From NCBI GenBank assembly GCA_022497155.1, contig MU385796.1:1-64000 (forward strand): a stretch of 64,000 bases of DNA, in the 5' to 3' direction. Positions within the stretch are counted from its first letter, which is position 1, and each line of letters opens with the position of its first letter. Position numbers and translations under genes: made by a program. The stretch is from Whalleya microplaca (lineage: Eukaryota; Ascomycota; Sordariomycetes; Xylariales; Xylariaceae). Below, one piece after another: positions 37,164 to 50,400 of the stretch. A model generated the notes under the pieces. That model searched no databases, was not told the origin of the DNA, and saw only the letters and a list, made by a program, of their open reading frames with translations.

Positions 37164-38635
37164 ATCCTCAACTTGAGGTGAGGTGTTCCAAGCCGGGGTT
37201 CCGAATTGCGGTAAGGCCTATTCGATCATACCGACTGGATGTGCCACTGGCATCCATGAATATATCACTCCCTTCAGAGTATGTAGACAGCCGGGAACTC
37301 GGAATCAGGTGCATGAAGTGTCAGATACATGTAAACACCAGAGAGAGGGTGCATGGAGGTAAATACGTAGGTAATAAATAAGTAGGTAGGTATATATCCG
37401 TATATGTATGTGTAAGGTATATGTGTATATGCGTATATGTATGTTAGGTGGTCAACAGCTGGAGAAGTTGCTGACGGTGGGACCAGACTACAGTAACGCG
37501 TCGCGGGGTACATCCATGTAAGCATTAGGTAGATCCCTAATACATGTATGTACCACCTAGGTACAGTACTTAAGTATATAGCTACCTATGCATGCATAAC
37601 GCGTATGTATGTACATACATGCACATACCTAGTGGCTGAGTGCAGGTGGATAGGTACCTACCTAGCAGGCTGCCTATATGTACCTAGGTATTCAAGATAC
37701 AGTGAGTGCAGCAAGGTGGGAGCACTAATATGGAATCTACCTAGGTAACCTCATAAGCACCAAACAGGGCTGTTTGTGCACCAAATGGTGACCTCTGACC
37801 AGTTGACCCCGGCTGTAATTGTCTTCCCCTTCTACAATAGATGTATCCATTTGTCAACGTTGCAAACTTCAAGATTTTGCATATCATGCCGCACGGAAAG
37901 CAAAAGGGAATCAAAATTTGTTCTTTTTTTTTTTTTTTTTGTATGGCCTGGTGGATGGTTTTGCACCAAGGACAAACAGTACTCCTGCTATTCTCTATTC
38001 AACTATATTACCTAACTAAGTACACACCTACAACCCGTTATTTATACATATATGTAAAGGGTTTATATAGTCTTTCATATTTTTATTGGGTGATGTGTTA
38101 TTAATTTTAGAATATCAATCATATACACCAACCTTCTATAATGTAATGCCCTATAAATTATCTTTAGACTCTATACCCTAACTGTCAACAGTATCGCCTA
38201 GCCCATTTGAACTGACGGCAACAACGACAATATAGAGAGAGCTACTTCTCCTCCTGTGTTTACTGTTGCTTACGTATATAACAAACATCCTCCCTATATA
38301 TATATATACCTGTAAAATCTATCTAAGTACGTGGTAGCAAGAGCTACAGCTTAAGTGATCTCCTGTACGTGGTGCATGTGATAATCCCTTCTTGAATGAA
38401 TAAATTCAAGTAGATATATCATATACATGAGACCTGCAGAGACTCACAGTTTCTTTATATAATGCCAGCCATCTATATTCCGTCCGAGGATTTCAAGTCT
38501 GTTTAGCTATCTCACATACGGTGTTCTTATAAATACTTGTTATCTCCGTCTAGCCCATAGGCATGGCCACCTCCTATGAAGTGAAATCAAGTTCAAAGTG
38601 TTCGTCTTCAATAATCACCAGTACTTCATCTAGGC

Positions 38636-38908
38636 TCAGTTTAAGCACCCATTTATCAGTCCCTGTTCTTGCAATATCCTATCTTGAATCACAGACTCGG
38701 CCAGGTCTGTCTGCCAGTCTTGGATGCCGACCTCGTCCCGGCAAATACAATCCCGGAGCGTGCACTGGGAACTCATATCCATAGCACTAACATAGTTGGC
38801 ATATTGTACAGTTCTAACGTTGTGATTATCCATAGGAAATTTATGACACAATTTAATTTCATCTCCGCTGGGAGCATTATAGCAACCAGAGTACATGATC
38901 TTTAGCAT
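38636..38908 (-). CDS. orphan six-cysteine ORF, possible terminal exon
   Basis: An open frame of 90 codons (MLKIMYSGCYNAPSGDEIKL onward) ends LINGCLN. It contains six cysteines, one as CIC, and a central NHNVRTVQYANYVSAMDMSS segment. An in-frame stop precedes the Met, but TTCACAG and TTTAG acceptor-like sites lie just upstream, so it could be the last exon of a secreted-protein gene. I found no matching first exon; it could equally be a chance ORF. Confidence 0.22.
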   Translation of the reverse strand: MLKIMYSGCYNAPSGDEIKLCHKFPMDNHNVRTVQYANYVSAMDMSSQCTLRDCICRDEVGIQDWQTDLAESVIQDRILQEQGLINGCLN

Positions 38909-39239
38909 ACTCTAAATCGGCTAATTGAGTATACTGTGAAGTTAAGATTAGCGAGTAGTTCCTTCTGCATCACATAGTTTTCAAGTTATTTTACGGTAGA
39001 GTTTAAGAAGGTTTAAGCAAAAGTACAAGTGTGTAAAGGGTAGCTGAGGAGCATGGAAACGTATCCATATATTGACTATAGTATATATTTCTCGAGTTCA
39101 CTAACAGTATACTATTTACTTTAATCGCAAGCCTGACTATCTTGCTCGCAAGAAGCCGAGAACTCGCCGAGGAGGACACCAACTAGTGTCTTTAACACCG
39201 ACTGTCAATATGTTTGACCTGGCCTCTCAGCTTTGATGT

Positions 39240-39417
39240 TTAGCATTGAAGAAGGTTCAGCACGACTATAAGGCCCACACCAATAGAGAGTCGCAGGGTA
39301 GCATCAGCCCTGCAAGCGGCAGATTCACCGGTATCGTTGTCAGTCGAGTTGTTATTGTTGCCAGTCTTGGGCTTTTTTTTAGGCTCTCGCTTGACTTTCT
39401 CGGAAGAGGCCCAGGCT
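39240..39417 (-). CDS. exon 2 of the split secreted GPI-type protein gene
   Basis: This exon starts with A-GCC-TGG after the acceptor AATATTCAG and codes AWASSEKVKREPKKKPKTG, an Asn/Asp/Thr-rich spacer, then SAACRADATLRLSIGVGLIV and a short hydrophobic end, stop at 39240-39242. A small-residue site followed by a C-terminal hydrophobic tail is the layout of a GPI-attachment signal. It needs one nucleotide from the previous exon to complete a codon, and exon 1 at 57895-58133 ends with two spare bases, so the phases fit and give a 138-aa protein. The two exons are now separated by 18.5 kb of transposons. Confidence 0.6.
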
Positions 39418-39473
39418 CTGAATATTATATTAATTGTTGGGCCCCGATTTCGAGCATGGTGAGAGGCTGAAAC

Positions 39474-39780
39474 TGTAACGAAGCCGTTACTATAGGTCTT
39501 GATTTGAAATAACAAAAGGCGTGAAAGGTAAGATATTTAGATTGATCGCTGGCTAGTAAAGAAAGACTATTTAAGGGACGGCGAAATACAGTCCTTTTAT
39601 ATCTAAATAGCTTTTTAGTAACTGGGACTAGATTGCTAAGCCACTAGGGCTTTAGTAACTACCTAGTTGCTAAGTCATTATCTTTTAGTAATTATTTAGT
39701 TGCTAAGCCATTTCCTTTTAGTAATTATAAATTACGTGGTAGCTAGTTGCGGGGATATTTAGGAATGGGTGGTTATAATA
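39474..39780 (-). repeat. outer element LTR, left (3') copy
   Basis: 307 bp beginning TGTAACGAAGCC on the plus strand and ending GGTTATAATA. It is strongly RIP-shifted relative to the right copy. Confidence 0.88.
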
Positions 39781-41249
39781 TCATTTTTTTCCTTCTATGA
39801 TTTTTGTCCTTAAAAATTCTTAGGTAGGTAATTTCCTTTTTTTTTCCTTCATTATTCATTTTATTAATAGGGAACATGTTAGGCGTTTTAAAATCTACAC
39901 GTTTTTATCGAAACTAGAAATCGGAACGAATAGTTCGTTTATAATATATCTAGGAGTTTGGGTATCCGGTATCGCCGTGCCTGCTATATGCCCGATTAAA
40001 AATTATATGTTATAAGTGTAAAGGTATATCGACTTATTATAGGTATATATCCCTATATTACTTATATAAAGGCGGCAGAAAACCCATAGAATTATTATAA
40101 AATATCGGTTGGGAGAGGGTTTATTTGAAAAAGAATTATTGTCGGTTATAAAAAGAGATTCGAAAATTATATAAAGAATTTTAGCATTTTTAGGAGGAGT
40201 TTCGAAAGGAGTAAATAGTTCGATTTAAATAATAAAAAAAATAATTGTCTTCTCGAATAAAGGCGTTACGCATATTATCTAAGCGCGAGGATATCTTAAA
40301 ACAGAAAGGAAAAAAGTTTTTGCTCAAAAGGGAGGTTTAAGATCGGGCCGAAAGAGGGGCTATGCTTAAATCTGACGTTTAAATTGCTAAATCGCAGGTT
40401 AAACTATAGGTTGGTTTAAGGGTTATAGAGTTTTTTAATTAGTTATCGATTAACCTTTCGGGCTTTTTTAACTGGTCCGTGCTTACGGATCTAGAGTTAT
40501 TGGCTTCGGGCAATCTGGGTTTTAGCGATAAAATTATTAAATTAGGTCCTTCACATTCTTAAGGTTTTTAAAAGGTTCTTAAATGTTTTTTTCATATAGG
40601 TAGTGTTGCTATTTAATAAAGTATTACATCTGATTTTTAACCTTGCGAAAATCTAATATAGTCTCGATAAAATAAATCTCCTAGTCGAGAAGTTCTTAGG
40701 TGAATTAGATAGGTATATTTTTAAGGGCTGGTTCCAATATAAAAATGTAAAAAACTAAGTGGATTCTCATTTTAAGGAAGTCGAGTTAGTAATTAGTTTC
40801 GGAAAGGACCTTAGTAATTTTATATAGTCTTAGCTTCTTAAAGTCTAGTTTGCTATTAGCCTTTTTAATCTTAATTTAAGGCATATTTAATCCGGAATTT
40901 TATCGTTATCTTAAGAGGTAAACCTTATCTCCTTATAAAAAAATAAAGCCCTTTATTTTTTTGGAGTTATAGTAATGTAATATACGTTGTTAAATAAATT
41001 AAAGTCGGCTTTAAAATATAAAGTGTAATGTTTTCATTTTTGTGGCTATTTTCTTTGCTCGGGGAGCTATGGCTGTAATAACCGGGGCTTTTATAAGTGG
41101 TTTTTTTGATCGGGAGGTGTCGGCTTTTTATCTATAAATTGCGACGTAAAAAGAGATGGTTATATCTTTATTAATTAAAGTATTATAGGCTACTTAAGTT
41201 AGGGGAAATAATTTAACCTAATTATTTTGCTAATAATTTATATAACTAC

Positions 41250-41503
41250 TGTTACGGCACAGGCTTATAGGGTGCCCTATAGCTCCCTAAAGGTCCCTAT
41301 AGCTATAGTATACCCCATTACCCCTTATACGTAACCTGCTGGACTACATGCTTAGTCAGATAGCTTAGGTAATTAGGTAAGGAGGTTTTCTTAAGTTAGG
41401 CTGTCATATAGCAATTAGCTGACTTTTTACTCCTTACCTTATAATTTTACAGTAATATATATCTATTACTTAAATGCGCTACCTCTTTTCTTAAGCCGTC
41501 ATA
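41250..41503 (+). repeat. middle element LTR, left (5') copy
   Basis: 254 bp, TGTTACGGCACAGG...AAGCCGTCATA. The paired copy is 44131-44183 joined to 55684-55884. Confidence 0.85.
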
Positions 41504-43455
41504 TAATTATAAGGTTTTTTGGCGTTAAATTTAGCTGATTCTATTTATTAGGCTATCGTAATTAATTTAGTACCCTTAACGTCGATTTATAACGCGTTAC
41601 GGCGATCGTTATTTTTACCTTACTTGTTAATTTATAACCAGTTGCGGTAATAAGGTCTGATTTATAACCAGTTATAGCAGATACCTTACCTTTAGCACCT
41701 TAGGCCTTTAGCGACACGTATAAACAATTAGTAACGTTGCCTTTAAAATTATTAGTTACTTTTACTAGTTATTAGTTAGGTTAGCTACCCTTTTTTCTCT
41801 CCTATCGGATCTCGTTTTATTAAGTATATATAATAGTATTTAGTTAATTAGCGCTAAATCACGCCTATTATCCTTACCGACCTCGTATTTTAGACACTTT
41901 CCTCGTTCTTATTTAATTTATATTACGATATAGCGGATTCGAACTCACCTATTATTACCTGCTAATTTATAATTCGTTACGGCAGTACGGTTAATTTTTT
42001 TTTAGCTTAATTTATAATTTGTTACGGCAAATTACCTACTTTTCTTAATTTGATTTATAATTAGTTACGGCGAGTTACTCTTTACTTATTTATATATTAA
42101 TTTGCAACCAGTTACGATAATATATCGGTAATAGCTTCTATCGGTAGCGGTAAAATCTATGCCGCCATTTAAGCAGTTACGGCTATCTTACGTATTAAAC
42201 TTATATTTAAATTTAATATTTATATTAAATCTTTAAAAGGCAATTACGAAAGTTACGTTTAGTAGCTTTAAGTCGATAAATCTTTTATCGAAATTAAACT
42301 TACCGTTATTAAAACTACTTATAGTGTTTTTTTAGCTAAATAGTTACGCTTTCGACTTATTTTCCCAAATCTTTCTACCTTATTTAGCCCGTCAGATTTT
42401 AATGTATAAATACTATAGCTATTAGGCAAATTAAGCATTAACGGCGATATTTTCGGCTTACCGGAAGCAAAGTTTTATTACGTATACGCTCGACTTAAAC
42501 CTAAAGTATAGTATTTTATTAACCCCGTTTTTTATTAGGTATAAGAAACGAAAATCTAGGACTATTAGCAGATCCTAAATACCTTAAACCGACTATATAA
42601 AGATCCGAATAAGGCCGATTGGGCCGCCGAACGCTTTTACGGTTTTAAGCAAGGTTAAAACGAGTCTATTCGCACCTTTTTAGCGAACTGGGAACGCTAG
42701 ATATATAAATTAGGCGCCGTTACTTTATCTAACGCACTTAAAATCTAAAGCCTCCGTTATAGCGTAAACAATCGACTAAAAAACAAGCTAAATAAAATAA
42801 ATCAGCTCTAGAAACTGCCGGAAAATTACGATAAGTTTATTTTTTTGTTTTACCGATTGTTAAGATATTATATCTATAGAGCTAAAAAAAATATATCGTT
42901 AGTTTTTTATTACTCGAATGCAATAAATACGTTTATTAGTACGATTTATGTCTACTATCTAACGATTTATAGCAAATCCGAAAATACCTCTAAAAATAGT
43001 AGATAGCTATTTAAAATTGCGTCATTCTGGACGGCTATAGGTTAGTAGGCTTTTCCTGCCTTAAAAACTAAGCAGTAGCGTTGTCGGAAGTAGTACGCCT
43101 GTATGCGTTATAATAACGGAAACTACGAAATTTCGAAATGCCTTTTATTGCTAGCGGAATCGAACCTTCGGAAGCTTTTCGCCGATAAGGATAGCGGTTA
43201 CGAGGATTAAGTAGGTAATTAGGGGGGTAGTTAGTTATAATAGTAAGTGTGTGGCTTATAACGGTCGATATTAAGTAATTATAAAAAAATATAATAAATT
43301 AATAAGATTTTTTTAAAAGACTCGATTTTTAAAATTTTAATAAGTTCACTCGGTACTAATATTAAATCCTATACGATTTATATAGGTGGAGATATAAGGG
43401 TTAAATAAGGTTAAAAAATCACTTTTTAGGGACAGTAGTAATTAGGTTAATTTTT

Positions 43456-44059
43456 ATGAGAATTGTTATTTTAATAATAGCTTAATTTAATAATATATAA
43501 AGGTATACGGCAAAATCCCTCACCGCTTACCTAATAAGGCAATTTACTTCACCCCTTCTCCCTAAACCCCCTCACCGCTTACTTAATAGGGTATTTTACT
43601 ATATCCCTTTTTATTAACACTACTTATAAAAGCAAGGGGTATTACGAGGTCGGCTTCGAAAGCTTAAAGCTTTATAAGAAATAACGCACGATGCCGTTAG
43701 GCGGCTATTAAATTAGCAGGAGGGTATAGGAGTAATAGTAGCAGCAGTAACAAGGAAACCGATTATATCCTAATATCGAGTATATCCTCGATAAGGAATT
43801 AGTGGAGGCTGCGTTAGTAACTAACCTAACGGATAACTAAGCAGGTAATTTAAAACCTGGAATAAAACACGGCGTAATTATAACTATCTTATTACAAAAG
43901 GCTTATTTAATAAATGGAGGCCATTAGAGGCTATTAAAGGCCATTAATAGTTAGTTTAAAAATGGCCTTTAGTTGCCTTATTAGGTAGGCGGTAAGGGAT
44001 TTTGCCGTGTACCTTTATATATTATTAAATTAAGCTATTATTAAAATAATAATTCTCAT
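43456..44059. mobile_element. 604-bp MITE-like terminal-inverted-repeat element
   Basis: Two 87-nt inverted arms, 43456-43542 and 43973-44059, are nearly identical apart from RIP-type changes (ATGAGAATTGTTATTTTAAT against its reverse complement at the other end). The ~430-bp centre holds no ORF; a CCCTCACCGCTTAC motif from the left arm recurs inside it at about 43569-43582. It sits between the gag-like region and the right LTR of the middle element, so it was carried by that retrotransposon or inserted in it. Confidence 0.65.
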
Positions 44060-44183
44060 TTTTATATATACCAGGTGCGCTATAAGCTAGCTGTTGTTAG
44101 CTATTATATACAGTAAATTCAGGGGGGTAATGTTACGGCATAGGCCTATAAGGTGCCTTATAGCTCCCTAAAAGTCCCTATAG

Positions 44184-44412
44184 TGTCTTAGGACAGGGTG
44201 TTAAGGTAAAGGAGGTGCCACTTCATGGCTTCGCTGATCGGAGGTAATTAAGGCAACGAAACAAAAAAGTCACTTATAACAGCGATTGATCGAAAGGAGA
44301 GATATGTCTAATATCGGCGACAAGGCCGTCTAAGCTATATATCTTCTATTTGAGAGTAAAAGAAAAAAACAAGCGATATATATATATGCTATAATATATT
44401 AGCCCTATAATA
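44184..44412 (-). repeat. inner element LTR, left (3') copy
   Basis: 229 bp. It matches 55451-55679 in length and order with RIP-type differences. Confidence 0.87.
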
Positions 44413-47400
44413 TCTTTTCTAGATTTTATTATAAATATCCTTATTATAAAAAAATCTAATTAATTAATACAAATGCGGAAAACATCTACCTTATTTACTT
44501 CTTATAAACTCTCGCCTTAAGCTTAACTGCCCTTCCTTTTTTATTTAGTTCTATATATTTTCCAATAAACCTACGTCGTTTTATATGTTCTAATCGACTA
44601 AGTTTAGCAGAAAAAGGAATTTTCTATCGATTAATAATAGCCATATATCTTTTATAGTCTGCTTAACTATTTTATCCTATAGGAAAAGTAGGCTATAATT
44701 ATCTTCCTAACGCGGTAAACTTATCTTTTACCTATTTATATAAAATATAGGCCTTTTTATTTCGATAAATAGCTTCTTATCGTTCTCCTAAAAGGGATTA
44801 ATATTAATCGAGATTTAGAAAACTTATATAAGCTTTATATAATTTGGGCTGGCGTCGGGATATCCTTTTCGCTTAAAATAAGCTAAAAGTAAGGGTAAGC
44901 TTAAGTTCGGGCTCTCGTTCTAGTTTATTAAAGCTATCGGATTAATTAATAACCCTATAAGTTACTATTCGCTTTATTTTCGTAATCTAACTTTTTATTT
45001 CTCGTTCTTCGTTAATAAAATAAGGATTTTTATAAAGGCAAAAAAATATAGTAGGGAAGCGAAAAAAGCAAAAAATTAAATAAGCTACCCAAAAGTCGCA
45101 ATTAAACCTATCTTGCTATTATATTATCTAAACAAGTCTAATACAAACAGAAACTATACTATTTTATTAGACCTAAATCTAGCGTAATTAATTAAAAATA
45201 GCCCGAGCTTTTTTTCTACTACGAGTACTTATAAAATTAAACGAAAAAGTAATACAAGTTCTTACTAATATAACGATTAAAAAAAAATAAAAGCTGCCTT
45301 TCTTTTTAACGTTAGTAGCTATAAGGTTATATAAATATATAAATGCCGTTAATATAAAAAACCGGGGGTTATTTAAGACAATCCGAAAAAAAAACTAGTC
45401 GTTAATTTAGGTAACTTTTTAATTAAGCTTTACAGTAGTCCTAAGGTAAACTTCCGTCTTAATAAGTCTTTTTTTAAAAATAGCAATACTTATCTAAATT
45501 ATAGCAGCCATAGAAATAATATCGCAATATTAACGCCTATAGTAAGCAAAAAAAGCATTATATAAGTTTGGTGCTTTATCTACCTTCCATTTATCTTTAT
45601 TATAACTAAAAGGGGCGTTTCAATCAGAAATAACTTTAGGTATTTTATCGCTTCTAACTAATAAGAAATTTATTTCTGAAGAATCGATAATCTACTTAAT
45701 CTCTTGCTTTAAATGCTACAGCCTATTTTTAATCCAAAATCCAAGTCCGTATATTTTAATAAAAAGGCCGCGAAATTAATTAATAATATAAAAATTAACA
45801 TTAGCTGCTATAACGAACGCACTAAAATCTAAAGGAAGAAGCTACTTTCGTAAGGGCGAACTAGTAGGTAAGGTTATTCCAGCCTTATATTTAGAGTCAG
45901 AATCAGCCGCAAACTTAATTTTAGCCTCGTCTTTAGATATAGCCTTAAACTTAACATTAGCTTTCGGGACAGGCTTAATATTCTTACGGGCCGCTTAATT
46001 AACCTTTTTATTCTTACTCCGGTTCTTATGCCTATTTTTCCTCTTTTTGGGTAACTTTTTAAACTGCAACAGCTATAACGACATCTTAATATATAAAAAG
46101 TAAGGTTTAAAATATAATACTGTAGCGACAGGTTAATGTAAGGCTGTAAAAAAACTTAACTAATTAATTAAAAATAATAAAGAAAGAGAGGGCAAAAAAT
46201 TAACAGGTGATTAAATAAAAGTTATTAGTAAGTTGGTATAAAAAAAACTTTTTTACGCCAGGTTTTAGTTTATAATAAATAAAAATAAATTAAGAAATCC
46301 TTCCTATCTTTAATTAGTCGTCTAAATTTATAATAGGCTAAATATTAGATATAGTAGGGTATCTAGGTCGTTATTACTGATTTTAAAAGTCGGCTTGCTC
46401 GATCTAGCCTTAATACGTTTTTTAGGCTACTTATTATACCCTCTATCTATTTTATTCTTATACTTTATACCCTTTTTTCCCTTTAATAACTACTAACCTA
46501 ACTATTTATTCTCTATTTTTGCTTTATAATATTTACTTAATTAATTATTTATAATTATATCGCAAAGCTTATTATTATATAAGGGGCAGAAAGGAAAAAA
46601 AAAAACTCCTTTTATTAGGCGTTTACGTAAGTTGTTTATTCTCCTCTCTTTTATAAAGAGTCCTATATTTGGGAGTTAAATCCTTTATTGTAATAACGTT
46701 AATCGAGAATTAAGCAACCTTAAACGCTTTTATCGGATTATAATAGTTCGTTAAAATCTAATAAATATTTAAGACAAAACGCGTATTAGCAATCCTTTTT
46801 CTAAAATTCGTAAAGCAGATATTAAACCCCCGCTATCTAATCGAGTAAAATTTTATTAAAATAACCCTAGTTTCTGTAATCTTCCTCCTCAACTTCCTTA
46901 TCCCGTTTTATTTTACTATCGCTTCCTTTCTAAAATAAGTAAATCAGCTATATAAACAGCTAGAGACTTTCGTTATTTCTCTTTTTTTATCGATTTATAC
47001 CCTAGCGTTAAGCTTTTTTTGCGTCCTAAATCTGCCGTTCTTAAGCGATCGAGAACTTCTAGCTCGATAGTAAGAAACGTTAATCGCGTCCTTAGTCCCT
47101 ATTCTAATATTAAATTTAGTTACTTTAATTTAAAGACTAATAAAAATAAGCTACTTTTATTCTGGAAGAATAATATAAGCCGCTACTTTTCAAAAGCTAG
47201 TATAACAAATAAGTTTATCTAGGTAAGTCCTTTCTTTATTTAATATATATAACTATTATTAATTAATATAAAATAATTTAACTGGTAGATATTAAACTTT
47301 TTAATAGTTTTAAGGAAGGTCGGTATTATACTTAGAAATTTATAGCCTCGAAATTCTATTATAAAAGTCAAATATAAAAGCCTGCCCTAAAATATATTAA

Positions 47401-50400
47401 GTATTTTAAAGTAACAAAATACCCCCTTAATTAACGACATCTTTTTTTTATCGAGATTTATAAAGCTAACCTTATTAATGACTTAATGTTTTGTTTAATT
47501 AAAAATCGCTGTATATAATTTAAAGTCTTTATTCAGAAATATAATACTTATAATAAAGTCTTTTACCAGCTTTACGAAAATCGGTTCGTTAGTTTTAAAA
47601 ACAGGCGCTATAATAAAATATAGCTATTCTATAGATGTCGATTAATAAAAGGCTGGTTTAAGGGTTTATATAGGAATTATATAATCGGTATTTAAGTAAA
47701 TAAATATTTATTTTAAAATAAAAAATATACGTATTTAAAAGCTTATCGATCGAAAGATCCTCCTCTTAATAGCGATATTAATTACGACAATTCTACTTTA
47801 ATAAGTCGTTTTTAAGGTAATACGTATCTAGGTTAAATTACTAAAGAAATCCGTCCTTTTCTACCGAAATTATAGGCGGCTTTATTTATAGCTCGTAATA
47901 ATTTCTTTCGTTTAATCAATTAGTTATATATTAAAGTTTGTATCTATATTTTTTAATTTAAGCTCCTTTTCCCTTATTACTCCTTTATATCTACCGTAAC
48001 TTTATAAGACCCTATTTTTATAAAATATCAATCTATATAAAACGTAAAAAAAAATAATCCAATTTATTAGTACTATTCTTTTAATACTCGATTATAAGTT
48101 TCTCGCTCCGCTAATAGTATCTCAGGTAGTCTAACTTTAATTATCCTTTTAGGTATTCTATCTTTTATAATCCTTTAATTTTTATTAGGCTCGACCTTTT
48201 TAATCTAGTTATAAGTTACCGGGCTTTTTTATATATTCTTATTTTAATATGCCGTATTATTGTCTGCTAATTTAGCGTTTTTATAATTATCCCTTACTCT
48301 ATTATAGCTATCTAACCAATAATTATTATAAGGCTTACTAAATTCCTAATACCCTTTTATATTTCGAACAAATCTTTTTAGCCGATCAGAAGAAAATATT
48401 TCTTATAGCATTACTCCGTCCAATTCTTTAAAAAAAAACCTATTCTATCCTTATTTTTTCGCAATTCGATAGGGCCTAATCTACTTATATTTTAGCTTCT
48501 TATTTTTAGATATATCAATATCCCGTATTATATTATAAAGTAAAATTAGGCTGCCTTATTTTAACGGTTCTGCCCGTTTCTTTAAGGGGTATTGTCGATT
48601 ATTTCGTTCCGCCGCTTCTTTTCGTTTTTTTATTAAAATCTGTGCCACTTTCGCGACATCCTTGTTCTATCGTTCAAACATCTTTACTTTTTTAGTAATA
48701 AAATCTTCCTTACTACAGATATCCGACCAATTAAAAACCCGCTAGAATAGTAAGACTATTTCGATCGGCATAATAAATTTTCTATTATAAACCAGTTTAT
48801 ATAATATAAACTTATATTTTCGTATAAACATTCGATTAGTCTAAAATATAGTTCTAAATTTTTTAACCTATAATTTGCCAGTTTTTCCTATTATATATAT
48901 AAAAAATCTTATAATCGGTCGATAGTTTACCTCTATTTATTTTTACGTCTAAAAGTAATATATAAGTCCGATTTATATTTTAATACCTAGCTATATAACA
49001 CCTTCAGCTATCTTTGCCTTATTCTCTAAGCTTTTATTGCATTTAATTATTATAAAAATACCATAATTAGTATAAATATAATCCTAAAAGAACTTTTATA
49101 CCTTAGTTACTATAGTATTTCTTAATGCCTTAACTTCAGGCCACCCTAATAGCTTATCTCTTATTTCGATAATAGCTAAATATTTATTATCGTTTAGGAA
49201 AAACTAAACATTAATAATCTAAATAATTAATAACTATTCTAACGTTAAAAAAAGTCTTTAATCTCTAAATCGTCCATCCGCAAAAGGCTGGCATTTTAGG
49301 CAATACTTAACGACAGTCGCGATCTCCTAATATATCCTTTTCTAGTAGTAAAACTTAATTATTTTATTATAAGTCGATTTTCGTCCTCGATACGTTCTAA
49401 CTCTCGAATGGCAGTTCCTAATAATACGCTTTTATTAATTAATATTATTAACGACATACCGTTAGCTATATTTTTTATAAAGTTTCCGCTATAAAATTCC
49501 CTTTTAAATTACGTACTTAATAGCCTTATTTCGGAAGCTTACTTTCGTATAATATTATCTCGTTATATCAGAACCTTTCAGTCGATTAGGTAGCTTTAAG
49601 GTACTAAGGTATATTACGATTTTTTAGGAAGCTTTAAATCAGCTTTTTAGCAGGTATAAAATAATAGGTAATAAAAAGAATTCTAATATTTTATATATTA
49701 GTTTATTTAATCGAGGTATTTTTACTATAAAAACGTTAAGCTAAATATTAATAAAATTATCGACTTTTCCCTCCTATTAATTATCTAGTTTATTAGACAG
49801 CCTTAATAGTTTACGTAATAAACTATCCGCTACTTAATATCGTTTTCTAGGGATATACCTTATTTCGAAATTAAATATTTTAATAAAAACTATTTACCGG
49901 GTTAGTGCCGCGCCAAATAAGCTAGAGAATTTATTATTTAATTAAGCGATTAAAACTTTAATATCAGTTTCGAGAATAAATCTCGTACTGTAAAAGTAAT
50001 TTTGCAATTGTCGAAAAGACTTAACTACCCCGAGGTATTTTCGTTTCGTAACATTATAATTAAGTTTTAGCCCTTTTTATATACCAGATTTAAACCTTAT
50101 AAATTAAACGTATCTATTAATTTCCTATTTTAATATATACCTTTATTTAATGTTTAACGTATTAACTTTAAGCTAAATAATATATCCGTTTATATAATTA
50201 AACGTAATTAAATAGGGTATATTAATTAACGCTATTTTAAATCTATTTATAGCTTATTATTACTCCACTCCCCATTCCTAATTTACGTTTTTCCGGAAAA
50301 GTTTTATTAGTAATAAAGTAATTAACGTATAATATACGATCTATATGTAATAATAAACTATGACTTTTAGAAATGCCCGCACTTTAGAAATATTATTATA

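Larger units (their letters stand above)
36991..39239. other. intergenic with simple repeats
   Basis: Holds a GCTGCCTC tandem repeat (37131-37163), GTATAT/GTACCTA-rich stretches (37380-37700), a T17 tract near 37924-37940 and the orphan ORF at 38636-38908. No firm gene. Confidence 0.4.

Noticed and set aside
39240..39515. Reading 39240-39515 as a complete 91-aa gene with its own start
   Set aside because: Its first ~15 codons lie inside the retrotransposon LTR; the frame is better explained as the second exon of the split gene.
47019..47222. 67-codon plus-strand ORF in the AT block as a host gene
   Set aside because: Composition and position place it inside the inner retrotransposon; no host-like features.
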